A stretch of DNA of 53,460 nucleotides from the NCBI GenBank assembly GCA_031273265.1, contig JAISSH010000039.1:1-53460 (forward strand), given 5' to 3'. The position numbers and the translations under genes were made by a program. Below, in pieces: positions 10,827 to 20,719 of the stretch; the stretch's first letter is position 1; each line of letters begins with the position of its first letter. The stretch comes from Treponema sp. (GTDB lineage Bacteria > Spirochaetota > Spirochaetia > Treponematales > Breznakiellaceae). The notes under the pieces were generated by a model that was not told the origin of the DNA, made no database searches, and worked only from the letters and a program-made list of their open reading frames with translations.

Positions 10827-11555
10827 ATGGAAATAAAGTCTGAAACCGCCGGGCATAGTTTTAAGCTAAGCGAGTTCGAGGGACCGCTCGATCTCCTGCT
10901 TTACATGATCCGTAAAAATGAGATCAACATCTACGACATTCCTGTCGCTCAGATAACCGAACAGTACATTGAATACCTTTGCGGCGCGGAAACAATGGAC
11001 ATGGAAGACCTTACCGCTTTTCACGCGATGGCGGCGACACTGCTCTATATAAAAAGCAGAACTTTGCTTCCTGTGGAAATGGACGAGGACGCGGACATGG
11101 AAGACCCAAGGGCGGAACTTGTAGAGCGCCTGATTGAATATCAGAAGTATAAAAGACTTTCCGAACTTATGGAAGAAAAGGAAAATGAAAACGAATGGGT
11201 TATCGAACGGCGCGGACTGCGGCAAAATCTTCCGTTTGCCGACGATGACATGTGGGAAAAAGTCGAAATCTGGGACATTGTAAAAACATTTTCCGCGCTC
11301 GCTTTTAATTTACCGGCGGAGCGCATTTTAGACCTTTACGAAGAAGTATCCGTGAACGAAAAAACCACCCTGCTTTTGGAATTTCTGGATAACAAGGGAG
11401 AGTGCAGGTTTTCCGAACTCATTGTTCGAAGCGGGGCGATGGACGTGGTATGCGCCTTTCTGGCGGTACTTGAAGCGGCAAAAATGCGCATGATAGCGCT
11501 GTATCAAAACCGCCTTTTTGGTGATATTCTTATACGACCAAACGTTTCAGAGTGA
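10827..11555 (+). CDS. scpA: segregation and condensation protein A
   Basis: FEGPLDLLLYMIRKNEINIYDIPVAQITEQYIEYL. Confidence 0.95.
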   Translation: MEIKSETAGHSFKLSEFEGPLDLLLYMIRKNEINIYDIPVAQITEQYIEYLCGAETMDMEDLTAFHAMAATLLYIKSRTLLPVEMDEDADMEDPRAELVERLIEYQKYKRLSELMEEKENENEWVIERRGLRQNLPFADDDMWEKVEIWDIVKTFSALAFNLPAERILDLYEEVSVNEKTTLLLEFLDNKGECRFSELIVRSGAMDVVCAFLAVLEAAKMRMIALYQNRLFGDILIRPNVSE

Positions 11556-11573
11556 TTATGACGGGAGTTATTC

Positions 11574-12128
11574 GTGAGCAGCAATCTTGAAAAAGAAACC
11601 GCCCTTGTCGAGGCGATTCTATACATGGAGGGAGATCCCCTCGACGAAGGCGGTATAAGCCGCATTTGCGGGCTTTCAAAAGAGGCAATAACAGCCGCCC
11701 TTGATAATTTAGCCGAAAGGTATAAAGCCGCCGGCTGCGGTCTGGAACTTGCTCGCATTGGCGGCGGAATAATGATCTCCGCCAAGCGCGAATACTGGGA
11801 CGATTTAAAAGACCGTTACGGCAAAAAAACCGAAGGCAAAATTTCCCGCGCCGCTATGGAAACACTCGCGATTGTCGCCTATTCTCAGCCTGTTACCCGC
11901 GCCGAAATCGAAAAAATCCGCGGAGTATCCGCCGACAATATGATTCGCCTCCTCCTTGAAAAATCCCTTGTCCGCGAAGCGGGAAAGAAAGACATTCCCG
12001 GAAGACCTGTCATGTACGGAACCACGAAGGAGTTTCTCAAGCTTTTCCGCATGAATTCCATAGCGGAACTTCCAAAACTCAGCGATATTGACGTTGAAAA
12101 ATTCGAGCTGGTGGGGGAGAAGTATTAG
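11574..12128 (+). CDS. scpB: segregation and condensation protein B
   Basis: ETLAIVAYSQPVTRAEIEKIRGVSADNMIRLLLEKSLV, GRPVMYGTTKEFL. Confidence 0.95.
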   Translation: MSSNLEKETALVEAILYMEGDPLDEGGISRICGLSKEAITAALDNLAERYKAAGCGLELARIGGGIMISAKREYWDDLKDRYGKKTEGKISRAAMETLAIVAYSQPVTRAEIEKIRGVSADNMIRLLLEKSLVREAGKKDIPGRPVMYGTTKEFLKLFRMNSIAELPKLSDIDVEKFELVGEKY

Positions 12129-12813
12129 ACTTCAGGTTTTTCTTTCCCACGCGGGTATTGCCTCAAGACGAGCCTCGGAAGAAATAATCGCGAGCGGCAG
12201 GGTCTCCGTGAACGGCGTAGCGATTACCTCTCAGGGGTACAAAGTCGAAGAAAACGACATTGTCCTTCTTGACGGAAAACCCGTTCAAGCGGAAAGCCGA
12301 TTGCTTCATCTTGCCCTGAACAAGCCGGCGGGCTTTATATGCAGTTCCAGCGACCCTCAGGGGCGTCCGCTTGCGCTTTCCCTGCTTCCTGCCGCGAAAG
12401 AGCGGCTTTACAGCGTAGGAAGGCTTGATTTTCAATCCTGCGGGCTTATTTTCTTTACAAACGACGGGAATTTTGCCGCCCGCCTCGGTCATCCCGCTTC
12501 CGGTCTTGAAAAGGAATACATAGTGGAGGCGACAGGCGTAATTCCCGACACAGTGGTAGAAGCCTTTACAAGCGGAATTACGATTGAAGACGTATACTAC
12601 AAGGCAAAAACAGCGGAAAGAACCGGGCGTAAAACTTTACGGATAGTCCTTGTTGAAGGTAAAAACCGGGAAATTCGCCGCGTTTTTTCCCACTTTCACC
12701 TGCACCCGGCGACGCTTCGCAGGGTACGCATCGGTACTGTCCTTCTTGGCAATCTACCTGAGGGCGAGTCCCGTCCCTTAACAAAAAATGAAATTAAGGA
12801 GTTATTATGGTAA
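12088..12813 (+). CDS. rluB: pseudouridine synthase (RluB/RsuA family); start codon uncertain, ORF overlaps scpB
   Basis: S4-like RLQVFLSHAGIASRRASEEIIASGRVSVNG; VGRLDFQSCGLIFFTNDG; EGKNREIRRVF. Confidence 0.9.
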   Translation: MTLKNSSWWGRSIRLQVFLSHAGIASRRASEEIIASGRVSVNGVAITSQGYKVEENDIVLLDGKPVQAESRLLHLALNKPAGFICSSSDPQGRPLALSLLPAAKERLYSVGRLDFQSCGLIFFTNDGNFAARLGHPASGLEKEYIVEATGVIPDTVVEAFTSGITIEDVYYKAKTAERTGRKTLRIVLVEGKNREIRRVFSHFHLHPATLRRVRIGTVLLGNLPEGESRPLTKNEIKELLW

Positions 12814-13454
12814 TAGCGATTGACGGTCCCGCCGGCTCCGGGAAAAGCACTATCGCGCAGTTGCTTGCCGAAAAGTTGAAAGGCAGGGACGGCGGGGAGT
12901 TCACCTACATCAACTCCGGCAATTTGTACCGTGCGATAACATTGGGCTGTTTAAGGGCAAGAATCGACCTTTCAGACGGCGAAAAAGTGATAGAAATCGC
13001 AAAAAACGTCAAAATTTCCTACCAAAAGACCAATGTTTTTATTGACGGTGAAAATGTTACCGACCTTCTACACACGGACGAAATTGACCGTCATTCGGCT
13101 CCGGTTTCGGCTATAGTTCCGGTAAGGCACATAGTGAACGATATTATCCGTTCCCTCTCGGAAGGCAGGAATATAGTGGTGGAGGGCAGGGACATGACCA
13201 CCGTAGTCTTTCCAAACGCCGAATACCGCTTCTATCTAGACGCCTCGGCGGATTCCAGAGCGAAAAGACGCTATGAACAGGGGGTCTCGAACCTCAGTTT
13301 GGAAGAGATAAAAGCCGCAATTATGAAGCGGGACGAAATAGACAGGAATAAAGCCGAAGGAAGCCTGAAAATAGCCGATGGAGCGGTATATTTGGACACA
13401 TCGGACTTGACCATTATTCAAGTTTATGAGAAATTGATAGAGGCAATAGATTAA
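12807..13454 (+). CDS. cmk: cytidylate kinase
   Basis: IAIDGPAGSGKST; VEGRDMTTVVFPNAEYRFYLDASADSRAKRR. Confidence 0.95.
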   Translation: MVIAIDGPAGSGKSTIAQLLAEKLKGRDGGEFTYINSGNLYRAITLGCLRARIDLSDGEKVIEIAKNVKISYQKTNVFIDGENVTDLLHTDEIDRHSAPVSAIVPVRHIVNDIIRSLSEGRNIVVEGRDMTTVVFPNAEYRFYLDASADSRAKRRYEQGVSNLSLEEIKAAIMKRDEIDRNKAEGSLKIADGAVYLDTSDLTIIQVYEKLIEAID

Positions 13455-13473
13455 AAATAAGGAAAGTTATACA

Positions 13474-15231
13474 ATGGTTGTAATGGAAGTGGAATCGGAC
13501 ACTAGTCCGGTAAACGACGGCGAAAATATTCAAACTCAATTACAGGAAGAATACCTGAAAACTCTCGAACAGCTTGAGGAAGGTCAGCTTGTCGAAGGAA
13601 AGGTAATTCAGGTTACGTCGGATCAGGTATTTATCGACGTAGGTTATAAATCCGAAGGAAAAATTCCCATAACGGAATTTTCACAGATACCGGAAATAGG
13701 AGACACAGTCTCCGTTATTCTTATCGCGAAAGAAAATAAACACGGCGAAGTTATAGTTTCAAAACAAAAAGCGGACGCCAAACTTTTCTGGAAAAATATA
13801 AAGCAGGCTCATCAGGAAAAACACGCGGTAGAGGGCATCGTAGAAAAACAGGTAAAAGGCGGATTCGATGTGAACCTCGGAGCGGGAATGCACGCCTTCC
13901 TTCCCGTCAGCCAGTCTGACATTCAAAAAGTTGACAAGCCCGAAAAGATTCTTAACAAGAAAATAAATGTTTATGTCGAGCGTCTCTATTCGGACGGAAA
14001 AATAAACATAGTGGTAAACAGGCGCAAGTGCATGGAAGAAGAACTGGAACGCAAGCGCAATAATTTCTTTGAAAATACTCCCATAGGCTCCGACGTAACC
14101 GGCGTTGTAAAAAGTTTCACCTCATTCGGAGCGTTCATAGACCTTGGCGGCTTTGACGGACTCTTGCATATCAATGACATGAGCTGGGGGCACGTTACGC
14201 GCCCAAAAGATTTTGTTAAAAAAGGGCAGGAGATTAAGTTAAAAGTAATTCGTATAGATCGCAAGGAAAAAAGAATCAACCTTTCTCTGAAACATTACAC
14301 CGACGACCCATGGGTGCATTTTGAGGAAAAATACCACGTTAACGACGTTGTAAAGGGTAAGGTTACAAAACTCACCGATTTTGGCGCTTTCATTGAACTG
14401 GAAGAGGGCATAGAAGGGCTCGCGCACATTTCGGAATTTTCATGGATAAAGAAAATTCAAAAGCCTCAGGATCTGTTGAAACTCAACGACTTTGTCGAGT
14501 GTATGATATTGGGTTACGATCTTCAGGCGGGGCGTGTTTCTCTGGGACTTAAACAGGTGCAGAACAATCCGTGGGAAACCATCGAGGAAAAATACCCTGT
14601 TGGCTCAAGGATTAAAAGAAAAGTTGTTAAAATAACCAACGCCGGGGCTTTCATCGAACTGGAAGAAGGCATCGACGGATTCCTGCATTCGGACGATATG
14701 TCATGGACAAGGAAGGCGAAGGGACAGAACAGCGGTCTTACCGTAGGTCAGGAAGTAGAGGTAATGGTTATTGCCGTGGATGTTCAAAACCGCAATATAA
14801 AACTGGGAATCAAACAGCTTACGGAAGATCCGTGGAAGAATTTCACGGAAAGTCACAGTCCCGGCTCTCCTGTGGAAGGAGAAGTTGTATCTATAACGGA
14901 TTTCGGTATTTTCCTTCGCTTGCCCGGCGGAATAGAAGGGCTGATTCACAAATCAAATCTTGTCGAAAATCGCGAAGAAAACCCGGACGATGCTTTGAAA
15001 AAATTCAAAACGGGGGATAAGTTAAAAGCCGTTGTTTTGGAAATTCAAAGCGACAAGCAGAAAGTCGCTTTTTCACTGCGTGATTATCAGAAAAAAGCCC
15101 ACAAAGATGAAATTTCGCGTTATATGACGACAGAAGAGGAATCTTCCGATTCAACATATACTCTGGGCTCCCTCTTAAAATCCAAAAATTCACAATCAAG
15201 CGATACTGAAGATGAAAAGAAATCCAAATAG
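13474..15231 (+). CDS. rpsA: 30S ribosomal protein S1 (multiple S1 domains)
   Basis: Repeated S1 units such as GVVKSFTSFGAFIDLGGFDGLLHINDMSWGHV. Confidence 0.95.
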   Translation: MVVMEVESDTSPVNDGENIQTQLQEEYLKTLEQLEEGQLVEGKVIQVTSDQVFIDVGYKSEGKIPITEFSQIPEIGDTVSVILIAKENKHGEVIVSKQKADAKLFWKNIKQAHQEKHAVEGIVEKQVKGGFDVNLGAGMHAFLPVSQSDIQKVDKPEKILNKKINVYVERLYSDGKINIVVNRRKCMEEELERKRNNFFENTPIGSDVTGVVKSFTSFGAFIDLGGFDGLLHINDMSWGHVTRPKDFVKKGQEIKLKVIRIDRKEKRINLSLKHYTDDPWVHFEEKYHVNDVVKGKVTKLTDFGAFIELEEGIEGLAHISEFSWIKKIQKPQDLLKLNDFVECMILGYDLQAGRVSLGLKQVQNNPWETIEEKYPVGSRIKRKVVKITNAGAFIELEEGIDGFLHSDDMSWTRKAKGQNSGLTVGQEVEVMVIAVDVQNRNIKLGIKQLTEDPWKNFTESHSPGSPVEGEVVSITDFGIFLRLPGGIEGLIHKSNLVENREENPDDALKKFKTGDKLKAVVLEIQSDKQKVAFSLRDYQKKAHKDEISRYMTTEEESSDSTYTLGSLLKSKNSQSSDTEDEKKSK

Positions 15232-15246
15232 TATCAGGGACGGCCT

Positions 15247-16761
15247 ATGCTGTCAAACATTGACGTAAATAAATTTCATACTCTTATCGAGATTAATTCT
15301 CTTATAAATTCAAACTATAAGAATGTTCACAGCCTTCTTTCCCAAATAATGGAATCGGCGACACGGCTTTCAGACGCCGAAGCGTCGAGCCTTTTTTTTA
15401 TGGACAAGCAAAGAAACGAACTTTACTTTGAAGTTGCCCTTGGTCCAAAGGGCAATGAAGTGCAGAAGTACACCGTAAAACTTGGAGAGGGCATTGCCGG
15501 CTGGGTAGCGTTGAACAATAAATCTCTTATTGTAAACGACGTGGCGAGCGACAAGCGCCATTTAAGCACCATAGGAGAGGAAATAAATTACGCTTCAAAA
15601 ACCATGATAGCGGTTCCAATGAGAGTCAAGGATGAGTGCATAGGAGTTCTCGAAGTAATAAATAAACGGGACGCCGCGGGTTTTTCACAGGATGATCTTG
15701 AATGGCTGGAAATATTCGCTAACCAGGCGGCGTTGGCGATTGTCAACGCGAAAAACATGGAAGAAGCCTACAGCGAAATCATGAATTTAAAAGATTTGCT
15801 GAAAAATGATCAGGGCTATCACACAATAATAACAAAAAGCCCCGTGATTCTGGAAAAGCTGGAAATAATCGACAGAGTAGCGCAGACGGATTCATCGGTT
15901 TTACTGCTGGGGGAGAGCGGGGTAGGGAAGGAGCTTTTTGCCGAACAGATACACCTCAGGAGCAAACGCAGAAGTTCTCCGTTTATCAGGGTGAACTGCG
16001 CGGCTTTGCCGGAAGGTCTGCTGGAAAGCGAGCTTTTCGGACACGTCAAGGGCGCCTTTACAAACGCTATTTCCAACCGTCAGGGACGTTTTGAAATGGC
16101 GGACAGCGGCACCATCTTTCTTGACGAGATAGGAGATCTGCCGCTGTCATTACAGGCGAAAATCTTGCGCGTAATTCAGGAGAAAAAATTTGAAAAAGTG
16201 GGGTCGGATGTTACGCATACGGTTAATGTGCGCATAATAGCCGCTACCAATAAAGACATTGAAGAACAGGTGAAGAAAAATGAATTTCGCCAGGATTTGT
16301 TCTACCGCCTTAACGTGTTTCCGGTTTATATTCCGCCCCTGCGCCAGCGTCCGGAAGATATACCCGAACTGGCGAATTTTTTCCTTGACTGCTTCATGAA
16401 AGAAACAAAAAAACAATTTGAGGGATTTTCCCAGGACGCTCTTGACGCCCTGCTTTCATATTCATGGCCTGGCAACGTCCGCGAACTTCAAAATTGCATA
16501 GAACGCGCATGCGTAATGGGAAAAAATAAACATATAGGACGCGAGGACCTTTTCCTTAAATACGGAGAAACAAGAGAAGGGGAAGCTACCGAGCGGAATT
16601 TAAAGAACGCGATTAATGTTTTCAAAACCAATTTTATCCGCAGAGTGCTGGAAGAAAACGACTGGAATCAGACCGACACTTCCAAAGCCCTTGCCATACA
16701 GCGCACTTATTTGTCAAGATTGATAAAAGAATTGAAATTATTTAATCCAAAGGAGTTATAA
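15247..16761 (+). CDS. GAF-domain sigma54-dependent transcriptional activator
   Basis: GAF domain; LLGESGVGKELFAEQIH Walker A; GTIFLDEIGDLPL Walker B; Fis-type C-terminal HTH; GAFTNA in place of GAFTGA. Confidence 0.92.
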   Translation: MLSNIDVNKFHTLIEINSLINSNYKNVHSLLSQIMESATRLSDAEASSLFFMDKQRNELYFEVALGPKGNEVQKYTVKLGEGIAGWVALNNKSLIVNDVASDKRHLSTIGEEINYASKTMIAVPMRVKDECIGVLEVINKRDAAGFSQDDLEWLEIFANQAALAIVNAKNMEEAYSEIMNLKDLLKNDQGYHTIITKSPVILEKLEIIDRVAQTDSSVLLLGESGVGKELFAEQIHLRSKRRSSPFIRVNCAALPEGLLESELFGHVKGAFTNAISNRQGRFEMADSGTIFLDEIGDLPLSLQAKILRVIQEKKFEKVGSDVTHTVNVRIIAATNKDIEEQVKKNEFRQDLFYRLNVFPVYIPPLRQRPEDIPELANFFLDCFMKETKKQFEGFSQDALDALLSYSWPGNVRELQNCIERACVMGKNKHIGREDLFLKYGETREGEATERNLKNAINVFKTNFIRRVLEENDWNQTDTSKALAIQRTYLSRLIKELKLFNPKEL

Positions 16762-17435
16762 TGCAAAACAACGGTGAAAGTACAAATGCAAGGGACCAAT
16801 TCAACGATTTTGTTCAAAGGAACAGAAAAGGTATTTTTTTTAGTTTAGGCGCGTTGGTCGTTCTGCTTGTCGGATTGGTGGTCTTTCTGTATGTGAAAGA
16901 TTATCTTCAGAAGAAAGCTTTAGCGGAAGTTGAAGTGTTAAACACCCGCTTTACAGATCTGCGCGCCAATCTTAAAGAGGAAGACAGCGCGGACGATGTG
17001 CAATCGCTTCTTGTTGACCTTAATTCGTTTGTAAACAGTAAATTCGGTCTGGCGGAAGGAAGGGGATGGACTGTTATCGCGCAGATACATAGTGAAAGAG
17101 AGGAATGGCAGCAGGCGGAAGACGCCTGGCGCAATGCGGCTAAAGCGGCGGCGAATTCATACCTCGCTCCTGTCGCCTATTTTAACGCCGCCGCCGCCGC
17201 CGAAGAGCAGGGAAAGACCGAGCAGGCGATAGAACTACTGGAAAAAAGCCTTTCAAGTAAATTTGAATTTCCGGCCGCCGCGCGCGCTCAGTTTTCCATT
17301 GGCAGATTGAATGAAGAACTCGATAATATTCCTGAAGCGATTATTGCGTACCGCCTTGTTGTTTCCAAATGGCCTAACTTATCGGGCTGGACGGAACTGG
17401 CAAACAGCCGTATAGTTGTTCTTGAGGAGCAATGA
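16761..17435 (+). CDS. membrane-anchored TPR protein (YfgM-like)
   Basis: Single N-terminal TM helix, then TPR-like repeats. Confidence 0.7.
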   Translation: MQNNGESTNARDQFNDFVQRNRKGIFFSLGALVVLLVGLVVFLYVKDYLQKKALAEVEVLNTRFTDLRANLKEEDSADDVQSLLVDLNSFVNSKFGLAEGRGWTVIAQIHSEREEWQQAEDAWRNAAKAAANSYLAPVAYFNAAAAAEEQGKTEQAIELLEKSLSSKFEFPAAARAQFSIGRLNEELDNIPEAIIAYRLVVSKWPNLSGWTELANSRIVVLEEQ

Positions 17436-18166
17436 AATACAGGAAAGTTATCGCAGTTTTTTTCGCGTCTCTTTTAGTTCCGTCCTGCGGTATTGAGGAG
17501 AACTATTACCTTCCGCAAGTACCGCAGAACAGGATTACAAGGACAAACAATACGGAAGCCGTGATAATTCTTCCGTCGCTTAATCAGTATAACTACGCCC
17601 AAAATTATATTATTTACTACAAGATATATATCAGCGGGGAGGATTCTATAGCCGATATTCAAACATCTTCGGAACGAAGCAATATCAGCTCCGATCTAGC
17701 AAGTGATTATAGCGCTATCAATCCTTACGCAGATCCTGTTTCCCAATCACAATCAAATGTGTCAACTATTCTCAAAAACCGAAATTATTTTGAACTTGAG
17801 CTTGACGGTGCGGATATAAAAAACTCTCTGCCTTTATCCGGCGGCAGCGTTAGAATATTTTTCCCGACCAGCGCAGGCGAATATCCTACCTTGTCCTATA
17901 ATGATGGTCAAGGAATACGTTTTCGCCGATCAAGACAATTAATCTCTCCGCAGCCTGTTGGCGACCCATATTTTCGTAATACAAATGATTTAAGCAATCC
18001 AGAAAACTCTAACAGTAATATAAATGCGGATGTGGCAAGCCGCAGCGGTTCGACAGGTTTTGCCTATGCTTCAATGTATATAGTCGCGGTAGGGCTCACA
18101 AATGATTTTAAGCAAATATTCAGTAAACCAACACACATCAGTATTTTTAAACTGCCAAATGTGTAA
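17432..18166 (+). CDS. putative lipoprotein of unknown function
   Basis: N-terminal hydrophobic segment ending SLLVPSCG (lipobox-like). Confidence 0.65.
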   Translation: MKYRKVIAVFFASLLVPSCGIEENYYLPQVPQNRITRTNNTEAVIILPSLNQYNYAQNYIIYYKIYISGEDSIADIQTSSERSNISSDLASDYSAINPYADPVSQSQSNVSTILKNRNYFELELDGADIKNSLPLSGGSVRIFFPTSAGEYPTLSYNDGQGIRFRRSRQLISPQPVGDPYFRNTNDLSNPENSNSNINADVASRSGSTGFAYASMYIVAVGLTNDFKQIFSKPTHISIFKLPNV

Positions 18167-18253
18167 TTATTTCAATACCATCCGCTGAAATTATTCACAT
18201 ATATTACTAACCATAATCAATATTCTGTCTACCAATATTAATGTTGTGAAAGG

Positions 18254-20719
18254 TTATCCGTATAAAAACCTGTATGCGTCAAAGTACGATAACCATTCAC
18301 CAGCGCCGCCCGCGACGTTTCGCGCCAGAACTTCGCTTCGCCTTAAACAAAACAAAGAACTGTCTTTTTCAAGGCGGCTTTGCCTGTATGCTTTTTCTTC
18401 GCCAAATTTAACATGATTCGTTTCATTTCCGCGTTTATATGCAAAACCCCATAACAAAGACGACAGCGAATGTTTTTTAGAACCGCTTTGTATGATAAAA
18501 CCCTGCGCTTCTTCAATGCGGATACCCTGCGGTAAACTGCCGTTTAAGCGCGGGATAAAATCATCCATTGGGATTTTACCGGAGATTTCACCGTCAAAAT
18601 CAACAGCGGCAATCTCAAAGTCCGCGCTTACCCCTGTTGACAATGGAGACGCAAACTCCAATTTGGCAAGCGGGTTAAAACCAAGGCTGTACATAACAGG
18701 AAACCCGGCTCTTGTAAACGACATGGAAAATACCTCGATAAGACTGAGATGCCCGTGAAAAACAGCGCCGCCCTGTTTGCTGAAAGCGAATAATACCCTG
18801 TAAATTGAAGGGTCGCTTTTTTGTTCTGTATTTTTGTTAACCTGTAATAAATCATGGTTAACGATTAAATCCGGTATATCGCTGATGCCTTCGTTTTTAC
18901 CGCTTTCACCGGATAAAAACACGCATTGCGGCGTATTTTCTTCGCTTGGCGGCTCATTTGCGGTTTCTGTCTTTTTACCGCATACTCCGCAAAGGGCGCA
19001 TTTTTCCTTGCATGAAGAAGTCCGCTCGCAGTTGTTTGATTTTTCCAGTTCACGGCGCAAATACTCAGGAGTTACGCGGGAATCAATTCCGTCCCAGGGA
19101 AGCCGTTCTTTTCCGCATAGGACTCTGTCTACCTCTTCCTTGTTTTCATCCAAAAGCTCCCGCCATTTTTCCCTGTTGATATATTCGCCCCACGCGTCCA
19201 GCCGGCTGCCGCTGTTATAGGCTTCTTCGCATAAAAGCCCCGCTCTCTCGCCTCCCCTGCTTAAAAGCCCCTCAATCATTGACACAAGCGGATCGGAAAA
19301 ACTGACTTTGTGTCCCATAGGTTTCAGTCTGCTTCGAATATACTCAAGTTTTTTTAACGCCGTTTCACTGTCAATTTGAGCCGCCCATTGGTAAGGCGTA
19401 TGCGGTTTTGGAACAAATATCCCGACATTGATATTGAAGTGCATCCGCGTCCTTCTTGCGATGTCGATAATAAAATCCACAATCTCATCTTCCTCACTGC
19501 CTCTTTCTTCAGGCAAAGGGAGACCTATCATAAAATAAAACTTCGCCCCTTTCCAGCCTTTTTTTTTCGCTTCATCAAGAATCGCGGCGACTGAGTCGCG
19601 GGTTACCTCTTTGTTAATCGCGATTTGCCACGCGTCGCGCGGCGTTTCCACGGCGAAGGTAAGCCCGCTTTTTCTTGTTACGGAAATTTTTTCAAGAAGC
19701 TCAAGCGAAAAACTTGAAACTTTAAGCGAGGGCAGTTGGAATGAAACGTGCAAACCCGCGAACATATTGTTTAGCGTGTCAACCAGTCCGCTTATGCCGC
19801 TGTAGTCGCCCGAAGAAAGCGATGACAGGCTGATCTCGCGCCAGCCGCCCTTTGTTACCATCCCGCGCGCTTCGCCGGCAATTCTGCTTATGCTTTTCTG
19901 ACGCGCGGGTCTGTACCAGAAACCGGCGTGGCAAAAGCGGCAGCCGTTTGGACAGCCTCTCATTATTTCGACGGCTCCGTGGTTATGCACGATTTTCATG
20001 CTCGGAATGGGAAAAATGTCAGCCGCGTCATCGTAAGAAAAATTGACGGCAATAGCGCGTTTTACTTTTTTTGCCGTATCCGCGTTTTCCGAAGAAGCCC
20101 AGATGTTCGGGTGTGAAGAAATTTTTTCCATAAGAGCCACCCTGCCCTTCCCGCTTTTTTTTAAAAAAGTCAATTCTTTTACAAAGTCAAAAAAACCCGC
20201 CTCCGCCTCCCCTATCCAGAAAGCGTCGATAAATGGAGAATACGGCAGGGGATTGGAAACGGCGGGACCTCCGGCGATAATTATCGGGCAGTTTTCGTTT
20301 CTTTTTTCACGGCGCAGGGGAATCCCGGAAACATCCAGCATTAATAAAACGCCGCTTAGACCAAGTTCATAGCCCATGGTGAACATAAGAAGGTCAAGGT
20401 TTGCGAGACTGACGCCGGTATCAAGTCCGTAAAGAGGGATTTTTTTTTCGCGTAACAATTTTTCAAAATCGGGAGCGGGGGCGAAAGCGCGGTCGCAGGA
20501 AACGCCTTCAATATTGTTCAGGCGGTTGTAGATAATACGCAGTGCCTGATTGCCCATGCCTATTTCATAAAGATCGGGAAAGGCGATCAATGTGCGAAAA
20601 ACACCCTCGCCCCTTTTCGCGAGAATGCCGAACTCTCCGCCTACATAGCGGGAAGGTTTTTCTACATTCAGAAGAAGTCCGCCAAACTCCGCGACAGGAT
20701 CAATATATCCCACGGACAT
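18254..20719 (-). CDS. B12-binding-type radical SAM protein fused to a DUF2344-like C-terminal domain
   Basis: EIMRGCPNGCRFCHAGFWYRPAR; PEERGSEEDEIVDFI; C-terminal GHLSLIEVFSMSFTRAGFPVMYSLGFNPLAKLEFASPLSTGV. Confidence 0.9.
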   Translation of the reverse strand: MSVGYIDPVAEFGGLLLNVEKPSRYVGGEFGILAKRGEGVFRTLIAFPDLYEIGMGNQALRIIYNRLNNIEGVSCDRAFAPAPDFEKLLREKKIPLYGLDTGVSLANLDLLMFTMGYELGLSGVLLMLDVSGIPLRREKRNENCPIIIAGGPAVSNPLPYSPFIDAFWIGEAEAGFFDFVKELTFLKKSGKGRVALMEKISSHPNIWASSENADTAKKVKRAIAVNFSYDDAADIFPIPSMKIVHNHGAVEIMRGCPNGCRFCHAGFWYRPARQKSISRIAGEARGMVTKGGWREISLSSLSSGDYSGISGLVDTLNNMFAGLHVSFQLPSLKVSSFSLELLEKISVTRKSGLTFAVETPRDAWQIAINKEVTRDSVAAILDEAKKKGWKGAKFYFMIGLPLPEERGSEEDEIVDFIIDIARRTRMHFNINVGIFVPKPHTPYQWAAQIDSETALKKLEYIRSRLKPMGHKVSFSDPLVSMIEGLLSRGGERAGLLCEEAYNSGSRLDAWGEYINREKWRELLDENKEEVDRVLCGKERLPWDGIDSRVTPEYLRRELEKSNNCERTSSCKEKCALCGVCGKKTETANEPPSEENTPQCVFLSGESGKNEGISDIPDLIVNHDLLQVNKNTEQKSDPSIYRVLFAFSKQGGAVFHGHLSLIEVFSMSFTRAGFPVMYSLGFNPLAKLEFASPLSTGVSADFEIAAVDFDGEISGKIPMDDFIPRLNGSLPQGIRIEEAQGFIIQSGSKKHSLSSLLWGFAYKRGNETNHVKFGEEKAYRQSRLEKDSSLFCLRRSEVLARNVAGGAGEWLSYFDAYRFLYG

